A stretch of DNA of 64,000 nt from Petunia secreta (Eukaryota > Streptophyta > Magnoliopsida > Solanales > Solanaceae). The notes under the pieces are model-generated. The model ran no database searches and was not told where the DNA came from. It saw nothing but the letters and a program-made list of their open reading frames with translations. The translations under genes and the position numbers were made by a program. Within the stretch, counting starts at the first letter, position 1; each line of letters begins with the position of its first letter. Location: positions 1 through 64,000 of the forward strand of contig JARKIP010000503.1 of the NCBI GenBank assembly GCA_029990175.1. Direction: 5' to 3'. Of the stretch, positions 11,534 through 23,498 are shown piece by piece.

Positions 11534-14375
11534 TGTAACGACCCTTAAATAGTCGTTACGGGATCCGAGACCTCGATTTGCGTGTCGACAGTCCCAAAAG
11601 CTTCGTTAGGTCATTTATGACCCGTCTGTGAAATCTGAGTCGAAACGGAGTCCGTTTGATAGGTTTTCGAGAAAAGGATCCGTTTATGAAATTCCGGAAA
11701 GGAATTTGGGGTTTCGATAGGTCGTTTTGAGTAAACGAACCCCGATGGAAAATCCGAGCGCACCTTTAGGTCCGTCTCGTCATTTATGATATGTAGCAAC
11801 CTTCAAAATTGAAAACGGACCTCGTTTGATAGGACTTTTGATAAAGTCCCCGTTTCGAAAGTTTAAAAGAGTTAAAAGAGGTTTCCGAGCTCGATTTGAG
11901 CAAATGAGCTCCGATGAGAGATCCGAAAGTTCTGTTAGGTTCGTATAGTCATTTGTGACTTGTAGCAACTTTCGGAATTGGATTCCGAGGTTGTTTGGTT
12001 AAATTTCGCTATTTTGGCGAAAGTCGAAGATTGAACCTTTGCCGTGGGACCCACCTTTTGAGTTCTGGGGGTCCGAATTGAGTTCCGTCTTGACGAGCAT
12101 GTCACCCAAGTATTTTATGACTTGTGTGCAAAATTTGGGATCATTCCGAGCTTCGTAGGGTCCCGTTTTGCCCCTAAAACAGTAGAAAATCTGGTGCGAC
12201 TTTTCTGTTCTGTTTTGGCGCAAACAGCCGGATAAAAGCTCATTTTCCGGCCAATCCGTAAGGAATTAGGAAAAACTCAAAACATGAAAGTTGTAGCCCT
12301 TTGAATTGTGGTTCTAATGGAACCGGTTTCAGGTCATTTGGACATTCCTATCAAAAGTTATAATTTTTTCAAAAGAAGCTGTCACAGAGGTAAAAAAAAA
12401 AAAAAAAAAAAACTGCTATAAAAAGGCCATTTCGGGCCATTTCGGTTCATAACTTATAAAAATCATTTGGTGAGCTCTTGAGGCGATTTTTGGGTATTTC
12501 TTGAAGACCCAATCATACTTACACTTAAGGTAAGCCCTTTCAATCCATCTTTATATTGATTAACACAAAAATCAAAGGGTTGATTCTTGGAAATGGGTTA
12601 GAACCCTAGATTCTTAAGAATTGGGGAAAGACATCGAGCAAGGCTCGCATGTGGAATCTAAGTGTACTTTTGGACTCACGGGAGCGTGGGGAGTCCGGAA
12701 AAGTACATCTTGTAAATTTAGGGCTCGGCCCTACCCGGGGGCATTTTGGTAATTTTTACCCTAGGATGCCTATAGGCTTAAATAGCTATAATTGAGCACT
12801 CATATGTGCTATATCTTGTCTTAATAGACCTAGTGGAGAGTCCTTCGCGGACAAGGCGAGCGGGAAAGGAGATTCTTCCCGGCATTTGAGCCCGAATTTC
12901 GAGGTAAGTGAGACTTGACCTCTATTGTGCTTGTGGACTCTTCCTTCATGCTAGTGCTTCATGTACGCATATATGTACCTAAAAATGGTTAGGATTAATG
13001 ATGTGAATTACTTGCTATTATTGTTTGTTATAAATAGCGAGATTGTGACTCGACCGAGGTATGTGCCGGTCTAAACGCTACGTCGAGGTAGCTTAAATTT
13101 ATATCGTAGTAACGCTTGCTACGCCATGCTTAGATAGCAAGAACTTGGGACATGGCCGAGGATGTTGCCGGCATGTCATGATAAATGTCTTGCCGAGGAT
13201 TTTGCCGGCTTTTGTATGATATTGGTACTTGATTTGTTCACGTGCCGGGTTGGGTAGTGCTGTCTATACGTAACCTTGGGTTGGACGATATGGGAGTAGG
13301 GATTGTACCCCCAAACTGTGGTCGGGTTAACCTTCGCCTTACGTTCAGCTAGCATAACCAACCTGGGTTACGGTGACTGTGAAATATTATCGTTATTAAT
13401 ATTTCTGTTATTATTTCTGTTATTGTTATTAATGTCGTGGATATTAATACTGTTAGAGGGACACTTGACAGGGGGTGTGGTGTCGCCTATACTATGAGAT
13501 GTGTCACACTTGACAGGGGGTGTGGTGTGGACACTTGATCTTTGAGATGTGACACACTTGACAGGGGGTGTGGTGTGGTCACTTGATTTATTGAGATACG
13601 ACGCACTTGACAGGGGGTGTGGTGCGATCGTAGACAGATTTGAGATGAGCCAACGACTACGGGTCGTTGGTCTACTTATTCATGATTGTGATAGTGACTT
13701 CGGGTCACGGTATATGGTTGATACTTAGTAGTGGTGTTGCTAGTCTATCGTAGGTCTAGGTTAGTCGGCACGGGAGTAGAGATTGGACCTCCAAACCGCC
13801 GCTGAGTTGACCTATGCCTTACGTTGGATGGGCATAATCCTTGAGACTTCTGGTTACTACTTGTGTGTATGGAATGTGTTACATCTATTTGTGATTTCAC
13901 TACTTTATTGTATGATTACTATAGTATGTTGTTACTTACGATGCATGTAGCGACTTGTCCCGCAAGGGTACCTTAGCGGGCCTGTCGGTGATCTTACTGG
14001 GCTTCGGCTCATAACTTACTCTGCTACGTGCGCAGGTCCTTCATCCAGTCAGCAGCCCGGACGTTAGCGGTTCCCGAGGCTTCTGAGACTTTTGATTTAG
14101 GTGAGCCGACCACACAGACCGTGGTGGCATACCGCCGGAGTCACTTAGAGATAGGACTCAGATTTCTTTGATGTATATTCATACTTTATTGAGTCACTCT
14201 TAGAATGCTCCAATTCTTTTGTGGATATATTCTTTTGGACTTCACACTTTTATATTTATATATCCATTTATGATCTTTTCACATTATTGTTCTTTTCCGC
14301 ATCTTGTTTCATTGGTTCGCCTAGGCAAATGTTGTTTAGGTGCCATCACGAGCCCTTGGAAATTGGGTCGTGACA
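11534..14375 (+). repeat. 3' LTR of the Tekay element (2,842 bp)
   Basis: Full-length partner of 3452-6286, ending GTCGTGACA just before the CATAA duplication. It has a slightly longer A-run near 12393, a 2-bp insertion near 12324 and a cluster of substitutions in the first kilobase. From about 12585 to 13180 it is essentially identical to the 5' copy. Confidence 0.95.
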
Positions 14376-14380
14376 CATAA

Positions 14381-15585
14381 TAAGTACACCTATTGGCAGC
14401 TACACACGTAAGAAACACGTGGTAGAATATGCACAAGACCAAAGACCATAAAAGAAATTGATAATATCACTTACCTTGTTCCAAAGTTAGCACTACTACT
14501 CAACAACTGTTTTTTCCTTTGGATTCATTCCCAAACGATCCTGCTCTATTCAATAAGCAAAAAAATATATCAAATAAGGCTAAAGGCTTTAATCCTTATG
14601 CCTTAAGAGCAATCCGGTCAGGAACCAGAAACCTGATTCCCATACGCGATACGCAGTCTATGCCTACGTATATAGTTCAAAATCACATAACCAAACCCTA
14701 AATAAATTATATTTATGGATTGCTCATAACTCCCTAAGTTCGAATATATAATCACTTCCATTATCGGAGTCCAATTAACCTTTTAAACTATCAAGTTAAG
14801 TTATTAGAACGATGCCTAATATCCCAATTTGTACCGTCAAAATATATTCAAACATACGTAATATAGAGAAATAATAAATTAACATTATTACCTGGATGTT
14901 TCAGGGTGAAAATTCTATTTTTTCCTTCTCCTTTTCTTTTCATTTCTCTCTTTTCTGACTTTTTTTTCGTTCTATATGTTCTCTCTCTCATTTCCTTATT
15001 CTATTTTGTTTTACGCTTAGAAATTTAAGCCACCGCCTCTGCCTCTCCCTTAATTTTCTTTTTCTTTTATTTTTTTTTCCTTTAAATAATATCCTAATAT
15101 TATCTTAAAGTACAAAATTTATTTTTGATAAAATATCAAATCTAGCTACTAATTTATATTTTTAAATATTTAATATAAAATTTACTTGCGAAGACGGATC
15201 TCGAATCCGATTTCTAAAACTCAAGATACGAATTAAACGGAAAGAGATCAAATTATTAACTTTCGGTAGCTTAGCGGAAACTATCCGAACGACCTCGGAA
15301 TTCACTTATGAAAGTTCACACAGGTCACAAATGACAATACGAACCAAACAATGCTTTCGGATTTTGAATTAAAGTTCATTCACCCAAATCGAGCTCGAAA
15401 ACCTCTTTTAAGTTTACCGACAACGGAAACTGAAACCTTCTTCCGATACCTACCAAACGAGGTCCCATTTAGCTCAAATTTTACAGACAAGTCCTAACGG
15501 ACCTGTTGGAGCTTTTAAGATTGTCGACATGCAAGTCGGAGTCCTAACTCCCAAAACGACTAGCTAAGGTCGTTTTACTATGACA
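14381..15585 (-). mobile_element. LTR fragment of a Tekay-like element, part 2 (minus)
   Basis: Continuation of 2548-3451 beyond the inserted Tekay element. Read on the minus strand from about 15585, it parallels the first part of the Tekay LTR: a CGACC near the start, a match to TGTCGACA, then AAAGCTCC, CGTTAGG, CCTCGTTTG and CGAGCTCGATTTG in the same order. It is therefore a diverged relative lying in the opposite direction. No internal retroelement domain or second LTR accompanies it. Confidence 0.65.
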
Positions 15586-15965
15586 CAACCCCAAAAAATC
15601 CCTTCAAATGCTTACATATTTAGAAATAACGACTATCTGTCGGTGTTTATGCATATATTGTATCTATTTTTTGAAGAAAGGAGGCCAAATCGTCCACACT
15701 TCACACATTCACTAAAAAGACCTTCAAGTGCTTATATATTTAGAAATAACGACAATCCGTCTGTATTTATGCATATATTGAATCAAAAATTGTGTCTGTT
15801 TTGTGAAGAAATGAGGCCAAATCAGCGTCACTTCACATATTCACAAAAAAAAACCTTCAAGTGCTTATATTTTTACATATAGCGAAAATTCATTTGTGTT
15901 TATGCATATAATTGTGTCAGCTTTGGGAAGAAATGAGGCCAAATAGGCCTCACTACATACATCCA

Positions 15966-16013
<48 letters not shown>

Positions 16014-17030
16014 CAAGTTCTTATATATTTAGAAATAACAATTTGTCTGTGTTTATGCATATAATTGTGTCAGCTTTGTGAAAAAACAAGGCATAATCGG
16101 CATCACTTCACATATCCACAAAAAAGTCATTCAAGTGCTTACATATTTAGAAATAACGACGATTCTGTCTGTGTTTATGCATATAATTGTGTCCGTTTAG
16201 TGAAGAAATAAGGTTGAATTGGCATCACTACACACAGCCACAAAAAGACCTTCAAGTGCTTATATATTTAGAAATAATGACAATCCGTCTGTGTTTATGC
16301 ACATATTGAACCAAAAGTTGCGTCCAATTTGCAAACAAGTGATTCCAAATCGTCTTGACTTCGTCGTCCACAAAGATACATATGAAAATACAAAAATTAA
16401 TAAAAATTCAAAGAAAACATAACTAAACCAATCTGTCATTATTTATTCATCATGTGAGCCAATATTAAATAAATTTTTCAAACACAGGAATCCAAATTGT
16501 CTTACTTCTTTCATTCGTAAAAAATACATATGAAAATGCATAATGAAGACAATTCATCTGCATTTTACTTACAAATGAGCCAAATCACTATGTCTATTTT
16601 ATAAAAAAAAAATGACACCAAATCGTCAATCACTTTGTCCATATATAAAAATTTAAGTAAAAAAATCAAGACAATCCGTCTGCATTTATTTACAAGTACG
16701 CCAAACTAGTCTGTCTATTTTACAAATAACTGATAACGCATCATCATAACTTCCCTAAATACAAAAATTCAAAGTAAAAATAAAATAAAGCCAACCCAGC
16801 ATCATTTGAAAATAACTAAAGTCAAATCATCGTCACTTTCAACACAACTTTGAATATAAATCGTTATCACTTTCAATACAGATTGTCATTACCTCCAACA
16901 CAACTTTGAATGTAAATCATTATCAGTTTTCCAATGACTCAAAATCGTCATCACTTTACCCATTATACAAAAATTTAAAATAAAAATAAAACAAGACCAT
17001 TTAATCTTTCAAAAAACTTGAAAAAAAAAT
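15586..17030. repeat. right part of the ~120-bp tandem array
   Basis: Landmark cttcaagtgcttatatattta recurs, with variants, near 15601, 15721, 15855, 16011, 16127 and 16249, giving spacings of about 117-156 bp. Each unit also carries aaataacgacaat..ctgt, tttatgcatat, gaagaaat(g)agg and a short cacttcac block. Beyond about 16360 the units fade into shorter relics. The open frames at 15580-15882 and 16219-16422 are translations of the repeat. Confidence 0.75.
15967..16009. repeat. A homopolymer
   Basis: About 43 consecutive A residues inside one tandem unit. It accounts for that unit being longer (156 bp) than its neighbours. The exact length is unreliable in most sequencing methods. Confidence 0.95.
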
Positions 17031-17579
17031 CCGACAAGTGAGGTGACGGCTAGGTTAATTTCAGCGCTGTTTCAGGTCTTTGCTCAATTAGTCTGTTAGA
17101 AACTTCGATCCCCAGAACCAGTTTGATGTTGGGTCAGTTGAGGTCCTTCCTCTGCCATAAAGAGCTACTAACTTCTCTTCTTGCATAAAGGCTTTACAAA
17201 TAGGGCATTCATGGGATTGTGAATAGAGCTTAGCTATTTATAAAGGGGAAATTTTCAAAAATAGGCAGCCCACTACCAAAAATTACAAACAGGATGCCAT
17301 AATTTTTTCATGCATAGCACCCATCCCTAAAATTACAAATTTTAGCACTCCTTCATAAAAAAACACCCTAGCTACCAAATCTCCACCTCCCCAGCCACTA
17401 AGCCGTCGGCAGACACCCTCCCCCGCCAGTGGTGTTGTTTATGTTGTTTATTGTGTTTAAATCATTGATATGGACAAGTTTATACACACAAATCTCCTCC
17501 CCCCCCCCCCCCCTCCCCCCCAAAAAAAAATAAATTATACATGAATATGCATTGATAAATGCGTAGCAATGAGAGAAAT
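17031..17579. other. no gene; flank of the non-autonomous element
   Basis: AT-rich sequence with a C-rich run near 17496-17521 followed by A9. Minus-strand frames across it (17398-17679 and 17480-17743) run through the C-run and into the LTR and show no domain. Positions 17575-17579 (GAAAT) are the left target duplication of the next element. Confidence 0.6.
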
Positions 17580-18454
17580 TGGTGCAAGCAAAAACCGGAG
17601 TTAAAGCCTTGCAATCGTAGACAACGGGACAAGACGCGGAAACGATAATATAAAGAGGCGAAAGCAAATAAATAGCCAAGATAACAAGAAATCGGGGAAG
17701 GGGGAGAACAAAAATAGAAGAAAGAATGGATAATCCGAATCAAAACATGATTGATTATCCAAGGGAGAAAAGGAAACTTGAACCTAACAAGAATTTATAC
17801 TAGGGATGAAATCCATTTCGGTTCCAAACCTAAGAAGGCATACACGAAGCCTCGGGCTTCAACAAGAATGGCTCGGCCAATTCTATCTCTATTCTCTCAA
17901 TTCAATATCAACTAAAAACTATCTTCAACAAGCTATCCTAGGAGTTTATATAGACAAAAATAAAAAGGGCAAAATAGTAAAATGGTCACAGGTGACCAAT
18001 GATATAAATCCACGCAGGGCAGAAGCAGTTTTATGTGTTCGGCACCCCAGCTCGAACATATTTGAGTCGGATGCTTGTTTGCCTCGATCACAATTGGAAT
18101 TGAACGCTCTCCTGCCTCGGGCACATTTGTAGCCCTTCGATCGATTCACTGCTCGGCGTCGTTCTTCCTTGGTTCGGTTGCCTTTCAGCTTCGGGCTCGA
18201 GCTTGTCATTTCTTCCTTCGGACTCAAACTTGATCGTTGAGCTTTCATAAGTTGTGCTCGGTCTCACAGCTTCCGAAGTCAGAGTCAGCAACAATCACTT
18301 GTTGTCAGCACGGTGGATTTCCATCATTGTTGCTCGGCGAGGCAGTCTTCGATATATTCAATTCCGGCCACACTGTTTGATCGTGGGCGTCACTTGACTC
18401 CTCGGTGGACTAGCTTGATGAATCGAACAGGTGAGTCTGGTTCGTATTGCATCA
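17580..18454 (-). repeat. 3' LTR of the non-autonomous element (875 bp)
   Basis: Plus-strand ends TGGTGCAAG and TTGCATCA. A TATATAAA box in minus orientation lies at 17945-17952. The partner copy is 22620-23493. Confidence 0.88.
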
Positions 18455-18534
18455 TCATCTCCTTCTTAAAAAGATTTTGTCCTCGAAATCAAACCGACAA
18501 GACCTGCAAACAAGACAAAGACAAACAAAGCTTC

Positions 18535-19743
18535 CTACTTCGAGAGTAGGTTAGTGTTCAAGAGTGTGGAAAACACACTCTTATAATAGAGCCAAGCATC
18601 AATAATGATCAAGAAAATTATGTCTCCGAAGGAAACAACAAGTTCTTGGCTCAAAAAAGAATTGTACCGAACACATGAGTAAACGAAGAGATCAATAGGG
18701 CGCTTTATATGCAAGATGTAGCGATCAAAGGACCTATCACCTCTACACTCATAGTCAACGCACCGAGCCCTCGATTCACTTTTATCACCATGTGGCTTAT
18801 GAGCTTCGGTAAGTACAATACTCGAGGTGTGATCAGTAGGTGGGATGGAGTAAGTAAGATGATTCACTCGACAGCTAACATCAAACACTTCCCTCCCCTT
18901 CTTAAAAGCATTCTTATTCACACCAAGAGATAGCTTGTCACCTCCAAAATTACTTCTAAGACAATCCTTCTCATTAGACAAGCTTCCGAAGAAGATCTCA
19001 AATAATGGATTATCTACGGGGTTAAGCTTTTCAAACTGAGGTGGTTCATACTCTCCTCGAGTCGGATGCACATCACCATTTCCTTCGAACAAAGGATTAG
19101 TGAAAACAAGTTTACTACCCATCAAAGGTGCATCCGAACCAAGATCATCATCCACACTTGAGGAGTCATCGAATATAATCCGATCCAACTCATCCACTAA
19201 GGACTCCTCAAGGGTATCATCATCCTCACTACAACACGTAGATCCACCATAGGTAATAATATCAACAAGGGTATGATAAAACAACTCATTATTCTATTTA
19301 TCAAAGATTGGTGGTGTGTCATAACAAGGGTAAAAAACAAGGTCAACTACAACTTCATCACTAAAGATAGGTTCGGTGAAGATCGAGCTCACACCATGAT
19401 GTGGCTTATCAATCCTCTCAATTAGTGGTTCACAATCACTCACAAGTTGACCATTCGACTCTACACTAGTTGAAAACACATTGTAATCATACAAATCATC
19501 AACTAGCATAGAGTTTTCACAAGCAATTTCACAAGACAAGGAAGTATCATGCTCACGGGAAGGAAATCGATCACTTACCTCGAAATGACCTTCGGTCTCT
19601 CTCAATGCCTCCGAAGTGTCATAAGTAGTTCCTTCACCGTGGAGCTCACATGAACGATTTTCTTCACCTTGTCTTTCTACTTCGGAACATGGTTGAGGCT
19701 CCTTCGGTTTGCCCCAAGAGTACCTACACAAGAATTCAAGCAA
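18535..19743 (-). pseudogene. acidic protein frame of the non-autonomous element
   Basis: One minus-strand frame runs from 19743 to 18535 with a single TAG at 19296-19294. It is rich in Asp, Glu and Ser (for example EDDDTLEES and DDSSSVDDDLGSD) and has no domain I recognise. It lies downstream of the protease-like stretch and just inside the 3' LTR, where pol would sit in an autonomous element. It starts in an overlap with the preceding frame (19677-19743). I assign no function. Confidence 0.5.
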
Positions 19744-20477
19744 GTAGAAGAAAAAGATAAAGGGTTAAGGTTAGAATAAGGGGTGTCCTCACTCTCAATG
19801 ATTCTTTTTCCCTCTTTCTTTTCCCTCATTTTCTTTTCAAGGTCAGGTGTGGGTTCGGGTGGTGACAACTCACTCTCATCACTCAACACAACCTCTTCTT
19901 TTTCCACTAAAGAGTTGTCACCGGTCACTCCCTTACTCCTCCCGATCTTTTGTCTCTCATGTTCGGGTGAATTGGGTCGAGGCCCAAGAATACCCATAGC
20001 TGGAGTAGGTGGACTTTTAACATCAACCCGAAGTCTAGGACTCGAAGACTCATCAACCGAGGTCTCCTTTTTTGTTGTCGGTGAACCACTTGGCTTCGAA
20101 ACTTGTAGCTTCGGGTTCACAGTATTGACTTCGGTTGACTCTTTTCTTGCACTTGTCACACGGTTCCTTGTGTTCGTAGGACTCCTCCATGGCACTCTTT
20201 CGATCCTGGATTGGAGTTCTCACTATTTTCTCATCTGTAAAACTGAAGCATATGCACTAATGGACATCTTTCCCTTCAACCCACGAAGCGTAAACTCATA
20301 AGCCATTTGCAACTCTCCGTTGTACATAAGGTATACATCCCTCTCATCAATATATAGCAACTGTTTGTTGTACAACCATGGATCTCCTAGCCAAACATCA
20401 AATATCGGGCATGGAATACACGTCACACCAAACATATTCTCTATAATCCGTATGAGATATGAGCACTCGAGCCTCAT
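19677..20477 (-). pseudogene. protease-like tail and Ser/Pro-rich region
   Basis: Minus-strand frame from 20477 to 19677 with one stop at 20225-20223. The first part (WLGDPWLYNKQ, then VYLMYNGE) resembles the C-terminal half of gypsy-type retropepsins, where a LLGRPWQYD block is followed by a short strand region. The rest is a Ser/Pro/Glu-rich linker. It overlaps the preceding frame at 20398-20477, and homology-like sequence passes from one to the other there, indicating a frameshift. Confidence 0.5.
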
Positions 20478-21429
20478 GGGAAACCATCACTCCCTTATAC
20501 GTATAAGGATGTTTCAATTTATAGCATGGTATTTTTAGGGTCCGTACCAAAGAAGCGCTAATGCAATTGACGTCAATATCTCCAATCTTGAGCAAATTTC
20601 CTCCATAACCATTCACCTCAACAACGAACCTACTTTTAGCCAAGTTTCGTATAAGAAAATCCAAGTAAGAACTTGGGTGTCCCAAACCATCAAGACCAAC
20701 AACTTGGGTTCTCCTTATTCCTCCACTGGTGGCAACACCACTAGGATAACTCCCACTTCCTTTCACTCTTCCAACATTAGAAGTATTGTTGAAAGTCGAG
20801 GAAGGAGTTTTAGCATGGAACCCATAAGAGCTACTCCTCGAAGAAGGAGTTCGGTAGAAACCTCCTCTACCCCCCTCGGGTCCACAATCACCAGTGCTCC
20901 TCGAGCCAACCTTCCCATAGGAATTCAAAGCATTGAATCGTGTGTCACGACTCAAAGTTGCAAGTCTTCCTCCTCCCATGGAACAACCTCCACCACCTCC
21001 TCCCATCTCGATGGAAGGAGTTCTACTACTCCCTTATGCTCCATACGAGACACCGAAGGAAGATGACATCGAATAATTCACTCATTCAACTTCATCATCG
21101 GCTTCCCCGATGTCACATTCATCATATTCAAGATCATCACAATGAGAGTAAGTAGGATCATCATACCTCGAAGCATCACTACCTTCGTATTCTTAACCCG
21201 AAGCATAACATTCTTCTCGTTCATCTTCACAGGCTTCGTAGTCTTCTTTGTCTTCGTAATCTCCATAGTGACCTGCTTTGTCCTCGTAAGAGCCATAGTC
21301 CCCGGTACCGTTATAACAATCATCACTATCATAGGAACCATAGTCTCCATCAGCTCCACACGAATCATACCCTCCATAATCTTCATCACCCGAAGATATA
21401 GCTGCAACAGATAAAGTAAAGGACCTCAC
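20398..21429 (-). pseudogene. Gag-like/protease-like frame of the non-autonomous element
   Basis: Minus-strand frame with a stop near 21193. The upstream piece (21429-21193) is an unusual Asp/Gly/Tyr-rich repeat (DYGSYDSDD, DYGSYEDK, HYGDYEDK). The downstream piece (21006-20398) begins with a Gly-rich segment and ends in a stretch resembling gypsy retropepsin (VEVNGYGGN, HPYTYKGVM, VWCDVYSM). Where active enzymes have D-S/T-G, this one reads NGYGG, so the catalytic Asp appears lost. I infer a decayed gag-protease relic. A host-derived insert is possible for the acidic repeat. Confidence 0.45.
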
Positions 21430-22604
21430 AAGTTCACTCCCTCTCGTGTATCACTCGAGTAATGTTGACTCAATTTTCTTTCCACTCGTGTATACACTCA
21501 AGGTCGTTGGCTTTTGTGACCTCACTCTATTGTTCTCACCACTCTAGCCTTTTTCCACTCAAGATGGTCTTGCCTTCTTGTTATGAAATCGAAGTGATAA
21601 GTCACAACTAGTACTTTTCAAGTCTAGATCCGGAAGGAGTTTATATGACTCGATGGAAAGGTAGCTATTTAAACTGAACACGGGGAGTCAAAGAATTTTC
21701 TATGAAATTGGACTTTGGTCACCCCACGCACGAGTTCCTATTAAGCTCAAATTCGATAGTACGACCTCAAGTAGAAAGAATTACTCCAGAGATCCACTAT
21801 CGAGAATATTCGGACACAAGAAAAGTGAAATCCTAAGGGAATCTACCTCCTCCTCGGTTCCGCTTTGGAATTTTTCGAACACGTGACCTTGGTACAAGTG
21901 TTTCCTCCTCGGTAAAGATAAGGTTTAACCTTATCCGCTTTCTCCTTTTCTACCCGACAAATTTTCACCTGGGATTTGGATTTTAACAGTTTACCCCTTT
22001 CTTCTTCAATTGAACAGTGAACCTTTACTCCAGTGTACGGACAATGTTCAAGATTCGTTCACAGTCCACTAACAACAGCTTAAGCTCAAGGTTTGGGTCG
22101 TCTCCAATTTTACAATGTCGGAGAACACCTCAGTTCCAAGCTGAGCTAAGAACACAGCTCGACGTCGTCCATACTCTATTAACAATGTCAACAAGTTTCC
22201 GACGTACGGACAGTGTCTACAAATGGAAGTTTGAATTTTAAGCACTAAAATCGACTAAATACCTCAACAACCACCAGTTTTTGTCGATAGACATCAAATC
22301 ACAACTGGGGTTCGATTTCAACACCACCACGTCAAGAACACAGTCCAAAATCGAAGAAAACCCTCGTCACAAATGATGTATGTCAGGTACTCAATCGATT
22401 CCTTAGACAGTGGTGACTCCAAATATGTGATTGTTTAATCCAAACAATCAACAACAAATTTTGATAATTTTTCAACTTTTTAAATTTTTTTTTTTTTTTT
22501 TTTTTGTATTTTTTCTTCTTTTTCAAGTAACATAAGAACACCAACAGAAAATAAAGATAAGATGAACAAGGAATGTGGATTCGTAGGAACGAAATCCAAG
22601 CCTA

Positions 22605-22616
22605 GCTCTGATACCA
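22605..22616 (-). other. primer binding site, tRNA-iMet (minus)
   Basis: GCTCTGATACCA on plus is the complement of TGGTATCAGAGC. It lies 3 nt from the right LTR, which fixes the element's orientation as minus. Confidence 0.88.
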
Positions 22617-22619
22617 AGC

Positions 22620-23493
22620 TGGTGCAAGTAAAAGTCGGAGTTGAAGCCTTGCAATCGGAGACAACGGGACAAGACGCGGAAACGATAAGATAAAGAGGCG
22701 GAAGCAAATAAATAGCCAAGATAACAAGAAATTGGGAAAGGAGGAGAACAGAAATAGAAGAAAGAATGGATAATCCGAATCAAAACATGATTGATTATTC
22801 AAGGAAGAAAAAGAAACTTGAACCTAACAAGGATCATACTAGGGGTAAAATCCATTTCGGTTCCAAGCCTAACAAGGCATACACGAAGCCTCGGGCTTCA
22901 ACAAGAATGGCTCGGCCAATTCTGACTCTATTCTCTCAATTCAATATCAACTAAAAACTATCTTCAATAAGCTATGCTAGGAGTTTATATAGACAAATAT
23001 AAAAAGGGCAAAATAGTAAAATGGTCACAGGTGACCAATGATATAAAGCCACGCAGGGCTGAAGCGATTTTATGTGTTTGGCAGCTCAGCTCGAACACAT
23101 TTGAGTCAGACGTTTGTTTGCCTCGATCACAATTGAAATCGAACGGTCTCCAGCCTCGGGCACATTTGTAGCCATTCGATCGATTCACTGCTCGGCGTCG
23201 TTCTTCCTTGGTTCGGTTGCCTTTCAACTTCGGGCTCGAGCTTGTCATTTCTTCCTTCGGACTCAAACTTGATCGTTGAACTTTCATAAGTTGTGCTCGG
23301 TGTCACAGCTTCCGAAGTCAGAGTCAGCAACAATCACTTGTTGTCAGCTTGGTGGATTTCCATCGTTGTTGCTCGGCGAGGCAGTCTTCGATATATTCAA
23401 TTCCGGCCACACTGTTTGATCGTGGGCATCACCTGACTCCTCGGTGGACTAGCTTGATGAATTGAACAGGTGAGCCTGGTTCGTATTGCATCA
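22620..23493 (-). repeat. 5' LTR of the non-autonomous element (874 bp)
   Basis: Partner of 17580-18454, with a minus-strand TATATAAA at 22984-22991. Followed on plus by the GAAAT duplication. Confidence 0.88.
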
Positions 23494-23498
23494 GAAAT

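Larger units (their letters stand above)
3452..14375 (+). mobile_element. Tekay/Del-type Ty3/gypsy chromovirus, nearly complete
   Basis: A 10.9-kb LTR retrotransposon bounded by a perfect 5-bp target duplication CATAA (3447-3451 and 14376-14380). Its parts in order are 5' LTR 3452-6286, tRNA-iMet primer site 6290-6303, gag-pol 6495-11408, polypurine tract 11521-11533 and 3' LTR 11534-14375. The pol order is protease, RT, RNase H, integrase and a C-terminal chromodomain. A chromodomain plus very long LTRs is typical of the Tekay (Del) lineage. The two LTRs differ at about 38 of 2,835 sites by eye (about 1.3%), so the insertion is young. One in-frame TAG in gag is the only coding lesion found. 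Chromodomains of this type are known to steer integration toward heterochromatin. Confidence 0.93.
17580..23493 (-). mobile_element. non-autonomous LTR retrotransposon (5.9 kb)
   Basis: Two direct repeats, 17580-18454 and 22620-23493, flank a 4.2-kb interior. A perfect 5-bp duplication GAAAT lies outside (17575-17579 and 23494-23498). A complement of the tRNA-iMet primer site sits beside the right repeat and a purine tract (AAGAAGGAGA on minus) beside the left one, so the element reads on minus. The interior has a broken reading frame with a protease-like stretch. I see no RT, RNase H or integrase, so movement would need enzymes from another element. LTRs differ by about 7% in the first 200 bp and somewhat less after, the oldest of the four paired elements here. 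The layout matches what is called a LARD or TR-GAG-like element. Confidence 0.85.

Noticed and set aside
18313..21414. Plus-strand frames within the non-autonomous element (18313-18549, 19783-20301, 20677-21066, 21142-21414)
   Set aside because: They are complements of the minus-strand frames, which fit the element's orientation and carry the protease-like blocks.
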